Below are positions 1 to 10,823 of a stretch of 64,000 nt of DNA, piece by piece. The DNA lies in NCBI GenBank assembly GCA_944989445.1, contig CALYLW010000123.1, positions 1 through 64,000 on the forward strand. Direction: 5' to 3'. This DNA comes from Ampullaceana balthica (taxonomy: Eukaryota > Mollusca > Gastropoda > Lymnaeidae). The notes below the pieces were generated by a model. That model did not search any database. It saw nothing but the letters and a program-made list of their open reading frames with translations, and had not been told where the DNA came from. A program made the position numbers and the translations under genes. The stretch's first letter is position 1, and the number at the start of each line of letters is the position of its first letter.

Positions 1-1
1 T

Positions 2-3000
2 ACAGGAAGTCCAAGACACATGCATGAGTACACTCAAGATGCTATGACTTATGTCAGAAATTATGGAAGGCCAGATTTGTTTATCACCTTTACATGCAAT
101 CCACTATGGCAAGAAATTCAGGCTCATCTTTTACCTGGCCAATCAGCAGTGGATCGACATGATTTGGTTGCTAGAGTCTTCAAACGAAAACTATCAAAAT
201 TAATGGGAGTCATTACAAAAAGTCATGTCTATGGTGAAACGAGATGCTGGATGTACTCAATTGAATGGCAGAAGAGAGGCTTACCCCATGCACACATCCT
301 AATCTGGCTGATGAAAAAATTACGACCTAATCAAATTGACAATGTAATCTCAGCAGAAATACCAAACTCTACACAAGATAATTTTTTGTTTGAAATTGTT
401 GTGAAAAATATGCTGCATGGACCCTGTGGAAACTTGAACAGAAACTCTGCTTGCATGGTTGATGGGAAATGCTCAAAAAAATATCCAAGGAATTTGATAC
501 AAGAAACTAAAACTGGTGAAGATGGCTATCCTGTGTACAGACGCCGTAAACCAGGAGATGGTGGTTTTACTGCAAAAATCAAAATGAAGGTTGGTTCAAC
601 ATATCAAGAAATAGAAATGGACAACAGATGGGTGGTTCCCTACACTCCAATTTTGACAAAAATGTTTCAAGCTCACATAAATGTCGAATCTTGCCAATCT
701 GTCAAGGCCATCAAATACATCTGCAAGTACGTCAATAAAGGAAGTGACCAGGCCGTTTTTGGTCTTGAAGGAAACCAAGAGAATCCAGATGAGGTGCAAA
801 AATTTCTAATGGGTCGTTACATCAGCAGTAATGAAGCAGTCTGGAGAATTTTGAATTTCCAAATTCATGAACGGTATCCAACAGTTGTTCACTTGAGTGT
901 TCATCTTGAAAATGGGCAAAGAGTATACTTCAACCAAGAAAATATATATCATCAAATTCTGGAGCCACCAAGAACAACTTTGACAGCTTTTTTTCAACTG
1001 TGCCAACAAGACGACTTTGCAAAAACCATTCTCTATTGTGTTGTTCCAAGGTACTATACTTGGAATGCTTCTCAAAAATTATTTAAACGCCGAAAACAAG
1101 GAGCAGATGTTGAATATCATCCAGGGATAAAATCTTCAGATGCATTGGGACGTGTGTACACCGTTCACCCATCTAATGCAGAATGCTTCTTTTTGAGGAT
1201 GCTACTTCATGTTGTTAGAGGACCAACATCCTACACTGACTTAAAAACTGTTGATGGTCATGTGTGTGCTACATTTAGGGAAGCTTGCCAAATGCAAGGG
1301 CTACTAGAAAACGATCACCATTGGGTCTTGACCATGGAGGAGGCGTGTACATCTCAATCACCTACCCGTTTGAGACATCTGTTTTCAATTTTGCTGACAA
1401 CATGCTCTGTTTCTAATCCACTTGCTCTCTGGGATACATTTAAAACATATTTGAGTGAGGACATTATGTTGCAAACCAAGAGAGAGAATCAAACACTGCT
1501 AATTGAGTTCTCTAATGAGATTTACAAAAGGTGTCTTATGTTGTTGGAGGATTTGTGTGTATCAATGTCAGGAAGGAACCTTGACCAGTTTGGGTTACCA
1601 ACGCCTCAAAGAAATGAAAACAATCTTCAGAATAGTGAAATTCTACGAGAACAAAATTATAACACAAATGAATTGATGGCCTATGTCTCAGAAAATCAAC
1701 CACGTTTAGTTGAGGATCAAAGAGCTGCCTACATTCACATCTTAGAACTGGTTACCTCAAAAAAAGGTGGAATCATATTCCTTGATGCTCCAGGAGGTAC
1801 AGGTAAAACATTTGTGATCAATTTGCTCTTGGCTACAATCAGACGAGACAAAGGTATTGCTCTAGCCGTTGCTTCTTCTGGCATAGCATCAACATTGCTT
1901 GCCGGGGGTAGAACAGCTCATTCTGCCTTCAAGTTACCTTTGAACATGAACCATTCTGAGAATGTAACCTGCAACATATCAAAAGGATCAGGAAAGGCCA
2001 AGGTACTAGAACAGTGTTCTCTCATTGTCTGGGATGAGTGTACAATGTCACACAAGCGAGCTCTTGAAGCCTTGAACAACACTCTTCAGGATTTAAAAGG
2101 AAACACAAAACTAATGGGAGGAACAGTTGTGGTATTAGCTGGAGATTTTAGACAAACTTTGCCTGTCATTCCAAGGTCAACACCAAGCGATGAGTTGAAT
2201 GCCTTCCTCAAAGCTTCAACTCTGTGGAAACAGGTCAAGAAAATGACTCTGACCACCAACATGAGAGTCCATTTACATGGAGATAATGCAGCAGGCTACT
2301 TCTCACATCAATTGCTTCAACTTGGCGATGGAAAGTGGCAGGTAGACCCAGCATCAGGAACAGTTTCTTTCCCATCAAATTTTTGCACTGTAGCAAAGTC
2401 ACTTGAAGAGTTGAAACTTGCCGTTTTTCCAAACATCCAAGACCAGTTTAAAAATCCTGAGTGGTTGTGCGAAAGGGCCATTCTTGCTCCAAAGAATTCA
2501 AGTGTCAACAGCATCAATTCTCAAATTCAAAATTTTCTACCAGGCATTTCAAACAACTACAAATCTATTGATACGGTTACAGATCCGGCCCAAGCTGTTT
2601 ACTATCCAACAGAATTTTTGAATTCATTAGATCCTCCTGGCATGCCATCACATAACTTGGAACTTAAAATCGGAGCTCCTATCATACTTCTGAGAAATTT
2701 GGATCCCCCTAAACTATGCAATGGAACACGATTGAGCATCAAGCATCTCTTACCTCATGTAATAGAAGCCACAATTTTGACAGGCTGCGCCAAAGGAGAA
2801 GATGTCTTCATCCCAAGAATTCCACTCATACCAACAGATATGCCTTTTGATTTCAAGCGCCTCCAGTTTCCAATCAGGCTTGCATTTGCCATGTCTATCA
2901 ACAAGGCACAGGGACAGTCTTTAAAAGTGGCAGGCATTGTACTTGAGGAAGCATGCTTTGCCCACGGACAGCTATATGTGGCATGTTCTAGAGTTGGGTC

Positions 3001-3073
3001 ACCAACAAATCTTTTCATTTTTGCACCAGACGGAAAAACCAAAAATATAGTCTATCGACAAGCCTTAATATAA
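2..3073 (+). CDS. Helitron Rep-helicase (RepHel) transposase, 5' end cut by window
   Basis: Replication initiator/helicase of a rolling-circle Helitron transposon. The frame is already open at base 2 and reads through the Met at base 20, so the true start lies outside the window; about 1017 aa follow that Met without a stop. Counting from that Met, the N-terminal Helitron-like region contains DLFITFTCNPLW (about residues 20-31), the HUH metal-binding motif LPHAHILIW (about 89-96) and the tyrosine motif IKYICKYVNKG (about 230-240). The C-terminal half is a Pif1-family SF1 helicase: Walker A DAPGGTGKT (about 588-596), Walker B IVWDE (about 669), GDFRQTLPVIP, INKAQGQS and VACSRVG near the end. 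The intact frame and adjacent perfect 3' terminus (3199-3216) suggest a relatively young, possibly active copy. Family identity is secure; activity is inference. Confidence 0.95.
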   Translation, partial: TGSPRHMHEYTQDAMTYVRNYGRPDLFITFTCNPLWQEIQAHLLPGQSAVDRHDLVARVFKRKLSKLMGVITKSHVYGETRCWMYSIEWQKRGLPHAHILIWLMKKLRPNQIDNVISAEIPNSTQDNFLFEIVVKNMLHGPCGNLNRNSACMVDGKCSKKYPRNLIQETKTGEDGYPVYRRRKPGDGGFTAKIKMKVGSTYQEIEMDNRWVVPYTPILTKMFQAHINVESCQSVKAIKYICKYVNKGSDQAVFGLEGNQENPDEVQKFLMGRYISSNEAVWRILNFQIHERYPTVVHLSVHLENGQRVYFNQENIYHQILEPPRTTLTAFFQLCQQDDFAKTILYCVVPRYYTWNASQKLFKRRKQGADVEYHPGIKSSDALGRVYTVHPSNAECFFLRMLLHVVRGPTSYTDLKTVDGHVCATFREACQMQGLLENDHHWVLTMEEACTSQSPTRLRHLFSILLTTCSVSNPLALWDTFKTYLSEDIMLQTKRENQTLLIEFSNEIYKRCLMLLEDLCVSMSGRNLDQFGLPTPQRNENNLQNSEILREQNYNTNELMAYVSENQPRLVEDQRAAYIHILELVTSKKGGIIFLDAPGGTGKTFVINLLLATIRRDKGIALAVASSGIASTLLAGGRTAHSAFKLPLNMNHSENVTCNISKGSGKAKVLEQCSLIVWDECTMSHKRALEALNNTLQDLKGNTKLMGGTVVVLAGDFRQTLPVIPRSTPSDELNAFLKASTLWKQVKKMTLTTNMRVHLHGDNAAGYFSHQLLQLGDGKWQVDPASGTVSFPSNFCTVAKSLEELKLAVFPNIQDQFKNPEWLCERAILAPKNSSVNSINSQIQNFLPGISNNYKSIDTVTDPAQAVYYPTEFLNSLDPPGMPSHNLELKIGAPIILLRNLDPPKLCNGTRLSIKHLLPHVIEATILTGCAKGEDVFIPRIPLIPTDMPFDFKRLQFPIRLAFAMSINKAQGQSLKVAGIVLEEACFAHGQLYVACSRVGSPTNLFIFAPDGKTKNIVYRQALI

Positions 3074-3216
3074 GCAATATATAAATTACATGTACTTATT
3101 TTTAATTACATTTCAATTTATTTTTTAAATTGTTTTTCAATGAATGAATTGAAATATTTTTTTTAAAAATCTGTTGACTATTATTTTAATCGTGCGACGC
3201 CGGGTAACCCGGCTAG
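3074..3216 (+). mobile_element. Helitron 3' end with terminal hairpin and CTAG
   Basis: The AT-rich 3' untranslated end of the Helitron follows the Rep-helicase stop. It finishes with a perfect 6-bp stem, GCCGGG-TAA-CCCGGC (3199-3213), whose last C begins CTAG (3213-3216), followed by target base T. This is the diagnostic Helitron 3' terminus. It fixes the element boundary and its orientation. Confidence 0.9.
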
Positions 3217-3620
3217 TTTATTTTATAACAAATGCACTTTTTGTAGGGCGCCTACGTCACCGACCTTTATCAAAAACCCAACTAACTTGTCCTTGTTTGA
3301 TAAATACGAAATATTAAACTTTCTGAAATGTACACAAAGTATTTAATTTTTATAATAGTGGTTGCAGGGCGACTACGGCGCCCCCATTGTTTTTTTAAAT
3401 TTATAATTAACCATCATCAAATACTATTTTTACATTGATCCCTTTTCCAAAAATAAAATATTAGCGAAAACGATGACGTTACATAATATTTTTTTACACC
3501 GCATATTTAATTTGCACACTTTTTGATGCTTTGGTGCAGTAATTTGGTTTTCCCTGCTTTCTAAAATTAGTAGCGTCAGGACAGACTGACTGACTTGCGT
3601 GACAATTGCAAATTATATAG

Positions 3621-3626
<6 letters not shown>
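3217..3626 (-). mobile_element. non-autonomous Helitron-like fragment
   Basis: The segment contains GC-rich blocks (GGGCGCCTACG, GGGCGACTACGGCGCCC), the string ACTTTGTGTACAT in inverted form, and an end related to TTGGTGCAGTAATTTGG and TTGCAAATTAT. The same blocks recur at 56.4-57.3 kb, 8.1-8.4 kb, 27.8 kb and 48.4 kb. It is a truncated or composite member of the non-autonomous Helitron families in this window. No coding capacity is seen. Confidence 0.55.

Positions 3627-3690
<64 letters not shown>
3627..3690. repeat. (TA)n microsatellite
   Basis: About 64 bp of uninterrupted TA dinucleotide. Similar tracts lie at about 4233-4300, 32206-32257, 36114-36172, 52086-52127, 54204-54228, 54644-54706, 58918-58995, 60541-60578 and 61365-61420. 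Several adjoin transposon ends. Confidence 0.95.
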
Positions 3691-4232
3691 CTGTAAAAAA
3701 TGTTCCAAATACATCTTCATAGCACCAAGTAGCCTAAAATATTTTTAAAAAAAATATCTATAGACTTAATTTCCTATTGCTGACTGAAAAGTTAGAAGAT
3801 TGTTGTGAATATAAGAACATCTTTTATAAAATATTTATGTATCTTTTATATTTGCAGTATCGAATTTTCGTTATCATGCAGCTGGATCTAATGGACAAAT
3901 ATTTTTTTTCCCCAAAGGCATATTCTTTGCACTTTCAATTGTTAGGCTCATTGTTAAAGCACAACGTAGAAAGCTTTTTTTTTATAAAAGAAAATGTTAA
4001 TGTTAATATTGTAAAATTTGTAGCAAACCTTTCATTATGTCAAAAATTCTATATGTATCTAGTATTTACTAATCTTAAGAAGAAGTGTTTTAATAGGCTT
4101 AAATGTGTATGCTACCCAAAATATATATTAACAATGTCTCTTTAAGGTTCGCTGGACAAGTGCAAAATGACAATTCGAGTGCTAAGGTCCACAGCATATT
4201 TTGTAAACAAAAACAGATATAACTATATGTAT

Positions 4233-4233
4233 G

Positions 4234-4312
<79 letters not shown>
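4233..4312. repeat. (TA)n tract flanked by GTAT repeats
   Basis: TA dinucleotide array bounded on both sides by short (GTAT)n runs, giving a roughly symmetrical low-complexity block. Confidence 0.85.
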
Positions 4313-4393
4313 ATTTTAAACTGCTGCGCGGAATCTGTAAGATATTTATAGATTTAACATTTTAAACTATTAAAAAATTTAATTTTTAATTTT

Positions 4394-4640
4394 ACAGACG
4401 CTCCTTCTATTGCATCATATAGTATAGGACTGCGATAAAGCTTTTAAATAAAATACAAAATACACAAACAAATTGTGTAACGCAAACAATAAATTTGAGA
4501 TTTATTATTTAACTAACACGACGTGTTAGTTTAATAATAAAGCTCAAATTTATTGTTTTCATTTCACAATTTGTTGGTTTATTTTGTATTTCCTTCTATC
4601 GCAGTAGATTCTTGCGTTCTACATTCAGATCAGAAAGCTC
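4394..4640 (-). mobile_element. SINE 3' fragment interrupted by a foldback element
   Basis: The flanks read ACAGACGCTCCTTCTATTGCA on the left and GATTCTTGCGTTCTAC on the right. Together these match the 3' part of the tRNA-derived SINE seen complete at 31.4 kb and in part at 24.1 and 12.9 kb. The two halves are separated by the inverted-repeat element at 4429-4605. The tRNA-like head is not present. Confidence 0.6.
4429..4605. mobile_element. foldback MITE, long near-perfect inverted repeat
   Basis: The roughly 177-bp segment is almost all stem. The outer ends read CTGCGATA and TATCGCAG, and the inner arms carry AACAATAAATTTGAG and CTCAAATTTATTGTT. The centre is the imperfect palindrome CTAACACGACGTGTTAG. 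It sits inside a SINE fragment, so it inserted later. An end-like sequence, ACTGCGATAGAAG, recurs at about 9068. Confidence 0.75.
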
Positions 4641-5240
4641 AGTTACGCAGCTGAAAGTGAACGTTTACTATTACACACTTTTTCATTGTTTTACTTATTC
4701 TATTTCTAGTTTTATACAAAATATAACTTCAGGAGCATTTCTTAACATACATTAACGTGATATGGATCACATATTCACTATTCTCTTGTTTCTTTTAATT
4801 CTAATTGTGGGATATAACAAAATAGCTGTCATAAAGTAATCAAACTGAATTAAATTACATTGTTTAAAAAATAAAATAAATGAACCATTTTAAATATTTA
4901 AACATTTTACAATACAACTATCAAAACTTTATCAATAGATATTTATATAGTTTTGAAACTATAATTACGGTTACTTCTTAACATACAAATCTATCTTAAC
5001 ATTTTAAACGGATCATCTTATTTGATGAAACTGTAATAACCTTTTTTTTTAAATGACTGCAAAATGAAGACTTCGACCTTTCTACCGTGAGGTTTAACAA
5101 ATTATATGTTTTGATTATACTAACAGCTGAAAAGAATTTACCGTATTTATTCGTTTATAGCGTGCAAAATTTTATACAGAAAACAACTACCAAAAGAGCA
5201 GATGCGCGATATAGACGAGGTCTTACACAGACCAAGTTTT
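4641..5240. other. AT-rich DNA without recognised features
   Basis: No convincing coding potential or repeat is seen. Short reading frames here have AT-driven composition and no recognisable domain. Confidence 0.6.
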
Positions 5241-5412
5241 ATTACAATTTATACCAATTTTTATTACAATTATACCAATTTTTATTACAATTATACCAAT
5301 TTTTATTACAATTATACCAATTTTTATTACAATTATACCAATTTTTATTACAATTTATACCAATTTTTATTACTATTTATACCAATTTTTATTACTATTT
5401 ATACCAATTTTC
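5241..5412 (+). repeat. 21-22 bp minisatellite, about 9 copies
   Basis: Tandem units of the form CCAATTTTTATTACAATTATA. The 21-bp period keeps one frame open and encodes a repeating QFLLQLY heptapeptide. The last units are 22 bp and carry a substitution (ACTATT), so the frame is not maintained at the end. I treat it as non-coding. Confidence 0.9.
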
Positions 5413-7515
5413 AACCAAAAATATAAGGGTGAGCGTCTTACACGAGTGCGCGCTATACACGAATAAATACCGACTTAAAATTGGTTTCAAGTAAATGAAT
5501 TTCAACAAATAATGGATGAACATGAAAAATCAAAATACCTCATCATATATGTCTAACCACACTTCTACATTAGTAACCTAAAATATAATAGAAATTTTTG
5601 AAGTACAAAAATATTCCATGATTTTAAAAAAAAATGTAAATTCTAAGGTAGTGCCATAAAACAATTTAACATTTAAAAAAAATTTAAGCTACTAATTAAT
5701 ATATTTATAATTATACTTAACGCAAAGAAGGGTATTACAAAATGGAAGACATATCGGCTTAGTTCCGACAAGACACAAAGTTGAGATATATGAATTGTTG
5801 GCCATTACATTTCACACTGTAATATCATCCGAATGTTGCAGTATTATAAATTTTCCAAACGATGAAGTGGCAATAAAATATTTCACATGCTTTTTATCTA
5901 AAAATTAAACAAAATACATGCTTAAATGTCTTATTGACACTGTTGACGTTTAAAAATAAAACTGATAAAAAAACAGAACACCAATTTAATGACTTTTTAG
6001 TTAAAATGATTTTTATAAAATCCTTTCTAAGTCTTGTCACTTCAAGTTTTTTTTTATAAAGTTGTCAAACTCGATTTAACGCCGACACATAACAAAGCCC
6101 GCTAAGTTGAACGTGTTAGTCTGTAAACCCAACACAAAATTGAAATAATGGATAATAATAGCCGGGGAAGGGTGAAGCTTTAATTAATTTCTTTTTAAAA
6201 TTCATTATTCATTATGATAAGGTTTTAAACAAATACAATTAACAAACAAAAATAACGGTATAATATAATTTCGAAAAATATACTGACAAATTATACAGAT
6301 TTCTTCTTTGTTAGGGTTTGCGTAAAGAAATATTTCCATAACAGCAATGCCGCCAGTCACTAATTGTCTTTCACATAATTAATCTAAATGCCATGACTTT
6401 ATTTTCATGACTTGCATTTCATTTATACGTTGATTTTCTTCATAAGCGATTTAGATTTATTTTTAACTTTTCATTTTTAATTCGTTCCAAAAAACTCAAA
6501 TTTTGTTGTTTAGTTTTTTGATGGCGATAAAATGACATTTTATGGGAAAAAAAAGAAAAAGAAAAGCCTTAGATTATTTTAAAAAATAGATTGGCAAAGA
6601 AAAAAAAACCCGGATAAGAAGAACAGTTTAAGGACTTATTTAATCTAAGGTTAGTTTGTCAACTATACCAACGATTTTCTGATCGTATGACACATAGGAA
6701 AGTGACACGCACCTTTGTTTACTTGACAAAAAATATAATGAGATTATAAAATATGCAGGTTTTCACTTCTCCCTTTTTATCGAATACCAGACCTTATTAC
6801 AATCATTCTCAATTATTTAATTTTTTTTACTGTTTCTTACAACCATGGATATACCCTGCAACCGTAACTATTTTCTTAAGTATTAAGTTTAGCGCTTGTT
6901 ACAAAACAAGGGATCTCACTGGATTAAAAGTTAGAATGTTTTTTTGGAAGTATAAACGAGCAAATTTTATTAAAATTATAATAATACAAAAATATAACAT
7001 TTTATGAAATTTTGAATTTTAAGTTGATAAACTTAATTTTTTGCCCGCAGCTTAATTATGTAAAAAACTATTTTTGTATATTTCTAAGTACCTCTAAAAC
7101 TAATTTTTTGAAACAATGGCCTGACTCTCAACGAAACACCTTACATAGTAAGCATACATACATGCATACACAATCATCTAAAGACGTCTTTTTAAAACTG
7201 TGTGTAGTTGCTAGTCAAATTTAATTATTTGTTTACCTCTGAAACTCCTTTACTATTTTGTAATAAGCCTATCTAAATCACTCTTAGAATTCACGATGAA
7301 AGAAAAGCAAGTCGGTACCGATACTAAAACAAACCTAATTTGGGAAATGCGAACTGTGTGCTTCCGCCGAGAATATGCCGATATTTTAAAAAATCACCCC
7401 AAACAATGGTTTCAATGATGTGCATATACATTTATAAAAAATCGTCCTCGACTTGGCTTTTGTTTTAAGTCATACAGCGTCATGTACATGGGAAGAAATG
7501 TTTATGAAAAGAAGC
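5413..7515. other. AT-rich DNA downstream of FoxQ2 exon 2
   Basis: No gene, RNA or clear transposon is seen. On the minus strand this is where the FoxQ2 3' UTR, or a further 3' exon, would lie. An AATAAA (minus strand) near 6966 is the only poly-A-like signal I noted, and it is weak evidence in such AT-rich DNA. Confidence 0.5.
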
Positions 7516-7773
7516 CTACCTTCTCTCCGCCTCTGTGTAGGGCGAGTATATAGAGCTCAATGCCGCTGTGTTGAACGTCATGCCCGAAGCCAGTGGCGTG
7601 GCTGGGGAGGGCAGGTAGCTGTTGGGTACATGGTACATGCTCAGATCACATTCCTTTTTTCGGCCCCTCCTCCTGGATCGCCGCCTCTGACGGAAGTCTC
7701 CCCGCATGAAGTCCTGTATATTGGCCGGATGGATTGCCCAGTAATTCCCTTTGCCGTCTTCACAGCGCCCGGC
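7516..7773 (-). CDS. FoxQ2: FoxQ2-type forkhead factor, exon 2 (C-terminal half of forkhead domain)
   Basis: Second coding exon of the forkhead gene whose first exon is at 13686-14774. The acceptor is strong (TCATTCTGCAG then GCC, exon begins at 7773) and joins in phase 0 after CFIK. It encodes AGRCEDGKGNYWAIHPAN followed by IQDFMRGDFRQRRRSRRRGRKK. This is wing 1, helix and the basic tail of the domain, and AGR..GKG.YWAIHPAN with DFR.GDFR.R is typical of FoxQ2. The remaining 40 or so residues (YLPSPATPLASGM etc.) are low-complexity. The frame ends at TAG (7516-7518). That TAG lies inside AGAAG-GTAGGC, which could also act as a splice donor, so a further 3' exon is not excluded. Confidence 0.87.
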   Translation of the reverse strand, partial: AGRCEDGKGNYWAIHPANIQDFMRGDFRQRRRSRRRGRKKECDLSMYHVPNSYLPSPATPLASGMTFNTAALSSIYSPYTEAERR

Positions 7774-7928
7774 CTGCAGAATGAAAGAGTTGATATGCTT
7801 ATTCCTGACTTGGTACCTATTTATGTTTTATATCTGAAACTGAGTAATGTTCGTATCTATATTCATTTTGTTACATTTTGTTGTACATACCGATACCATT
7901 ACTGTTAAAACGTTTAGAGTCTCAGTAG

Positions 7929-8471
7929 AATCAATATACATATTTTGCAATGTATGTCAAGTCCCGTCTGTCCTGTCTGTGACGCTACTAATTTTAGAAA
8001 CCAGCGCACCAAATTACTGCACCAAAAATAACTCTTTTCGAACGTCCGCATAAAATTGTTCAATTGGGAAATAAATGAATAAAATAATAATAAGTAAAAT
8101 AAAGGAAGGTTCTGCATTACATTATTTTTTAACTAGTGTATTACCCGTCAAAAATGACGGAAGTTTTCAAAATAAATACATTTCAGCTGAAATCTATTTA
8201 CTTTGAATAAATATACATCAGAATAAAAAGTAATGTAATACAGAAACTTTATTTATTTTTATTTTATTCATATATTTTCATATTGCACAATTTTATGTGG
8301 AACGTTCGAAAAGAGTTATTTTTGGTGCAGTAATTTGGTGCGCTGCTTTCTAAAAGTAGTAGTGTCACGGACAGACAGACGGGACGTGACAAACATTGCA
8401 AATTATGTATGTTGATCTGATGTGTATTTATTTTGAAAACTTTCGTTATTTTTGACGGGCGATACGCTAGT
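7929..8471. mobile_element. composite of non-autonomous Helitrons in inverted arrangement
   Basis: A plus-oriented start, TCAATATACATATTTTGC, is at about 7929. An inverted 3' terminus, ACTAGTGTATTACCCGTC followed by the hairpin partner GACGG, is at about 8134. An inverted 5' start lies near 8413, and a forward 3' terminus (GACGGGCGATACGCTAG) ends near 8470. The intact form at 27749-28039 shows the family begins with TC and ends with a CCGTC/GACGG hairpin, about 8 bp, then CTAG. Here at least two copies have fused in opposite orientation. Confidence 0.7.
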
Positions 8472-10526
8472 ATCTGATATTTGCCATGACCTTATAAGTC
8501 ATAAGGCTTTCAGTTAAAAATTAAATATTCTTTTTTTTTGTGTTTGTTTTTTCGTGCTTTTAGTTTTCACTTTGTGTGTCTTTTAAAGAAGGACATTTGT
8601 CTACCTATAGCGTGAAAGGGTGCCATTCTAAAACAAGTAACATAGATGCACAAAGTGAATGATATAAAATGGGTTTCATTGTCGTATTGATGTGTAGAGT
8701 TGTAAAAGTGACAATAAATGTAGGGGTCAAGTTGGAGGGTGTGGGGATAGTAAACTATTTAACAATATTAGAGTCCGTATATATAATAAAATGTATTTCA
8801 TTTTTATATTTTCAAGTACATAATGTAGGATCAGATTTTTGGATGTCGTTTATCGTATTTTATTAATTTTATGCTTAGAATTTTTACCTGCTACGCATAT
8901 GATCTTAGATCGATTATAGTTAGGCTATATATCAATTATTAAAATATGTTTGATAAATTTGATTACATCAAAAGTTTCTTCAAAATTAAATTAAAATAAA
9001 TTTTAAACTTGGAAACATATATAGAGAAAATATAGTCGTTTTTAAACTTTAATGGCCATAATTTTTACTGCGATAGAAGCACACATTTATTTTAAATAAA
9101 TCATAAAGCATATTTAAATTAATTTCTCGTTCTTAAAATTTACTTAACACTCTATTAAAATGAAAATTATAAAATTAAAACGGATTCTAAATTCTAAAAT
9201 TCATTTAGCATACTCGTCCGAAATATATATTAAATATGATACATGATCGGGTAAAAGAGTCCAGTAGCTTGTTCAAACTTTAATAACTGAAACTGAACAT
9301 TGCGTCGCACTTTGAAAAAAACTTTATTTAAATAACAAAATATGCCGTGTGTTTCTTAGATTCCATAACCTTACAAATGACAAATCCAAATGACATATGC
9401 TTTTAGAGCATCTATCACGAGAACTGAATATTATATACATATATTTTTTTAAAATTTATATTTTTATATATTTAAAGACGATTTGAAGAATTAAAACAGA
9501 ACAATTTAAAATTATTCACTGTATCTTAAAAAGTAAACTGTTTTGGTGACATTCTTGTTGTTACGTTAAGATGTGGGAGGGTAAGATAGGTCAAATGAGA
9601 ACGTGCACAGGAATTTGTAGCGGGGAGATAAGGCAATGATGTAGAACAAACATTTGCAAAGTTCTATGCTTTGAATCAATACGATAAGTTATAGTTACAC
9701 CCAATGGCTCAACTAAGCGATCATTTCAGAATAGCCTACAAGATTCTATAAATTTTTATATTCAATAATTTGTCTTATTTAATTTCAATCATTTCCCCAC
9801 TGTTCCAATGATTATGAAAAGGAATATTAATAAGAAAAAGACCATTATTATTTAAGAAATGTAGGCCTATACGTAGCCGTTATAACATAATACTATAACA
9901 GATCGAAGTTGTTTTATTGCTTATTGAATTTACACTATATTTGAGTTAATGTTTATAATGATTTTAATTTTTAAAATGCTTTTACTTCTACAATACTCAT
10001 CTGAGAAACGCTAAATGCATGCCCTTAGCCTTTACTCTTCTGTTTTTGAGTTGAATATTTGAAAAATAAATTAATTGCAAAGGACTATTTCATAGATCGT
10101 AACAATTTTAATTTCATTAACACATCACAAAAATGAGTTGAATTCTAAAAGAATCATATTATACCAACTTATTTGTGTTGGGTATTTGTCGTTTATAGGT
10201 AATTTATTAATACTGTAGACAGTAGAGTATCTTTAGCAAGAAACCGAAAATTCAAGTAATTTTCATCTCTTAAATAATAAAGGATTTTAAAGATTAATTT
10301 TAATTTTACTTTTATTTGTTTAAAATGCTTTGACATTTTTTTTTAATGAATTGAATTTTTTAAATTGATAATTTATTTTTAAATTGAAAACATTATGGAT
10401 TTAATAAAACAAAAGTTAGATCTCAAAGTTTTTCTGATTGTGGGGAGGGATGTGTGTCAACTTTGAACATAATTTTAATATCCTCCACTTGATAATGCCC
10501 AGGAAAAAATGTAAGTTTGTTTAGAT

Positions 10527-10823
10527 CATTTCTTCTCAAAGTAGTGGTCCGCGGACCGGTCCCGGTCCGCGAGGGCATCCGTTGGCGGTCTGCAGAAGTT
10601 ACCAAGAAAGGACAGAAAAATATAATTATAATCCTCCCTTTGCAACCATTAATACTAAACGTATAGAATTTGTTAATTATTTTACAATAAGCACATAAAA
10701 AAAATTAATTAAATAAAATAAATTTCTTTGCCACACCAGTGCAAGGAAAATAGTTCACATTTTCCCTGGTGCAATGGAAACTTTCCTGCCGATCCGCAAT
10801 ACTAAAAATTTTGAGAAGCACTG
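10527..10823. mobile_element. hAT-type MITE (CAGTGCTTCTCAAA family), copy 1
   Basis: A 297-bp element with ends CATTTCTTCTCAAAGTAGTG and (inverted) CAGTGCTTCTCAAAATTTT, containing GGTCCGCGGACC. Flanks GTTTAGAT and GTTTAGAG form a 7/8 target-site duplication. The 8-bp duplication and TIR type are characteristic of hAT transposons. It has no coding capacity. It belongs with 30423-30608 and 61011-61295. Confidence 0.88.

Noticed and set aside
3777..4145. 122-codon plus-strand reading frame
   Set aside because: Composition follows the AT-rich background (Phe, Leu, Lys, Tyr, Asn); no domain, no splice or promoter context, and flanked by simple repeats.
5087..5494. 135-codon frame with QFLLQLY repeats
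   Set aside because: Generated by the 21-bp minisatellite; a second overlapping frame is equally open (NFYYNYT), as expected from repeat DNA.
7453..7908. 151-codon plus-strand frame
   Set aside because: Antisense shadow of FoxQ2 exon 2.
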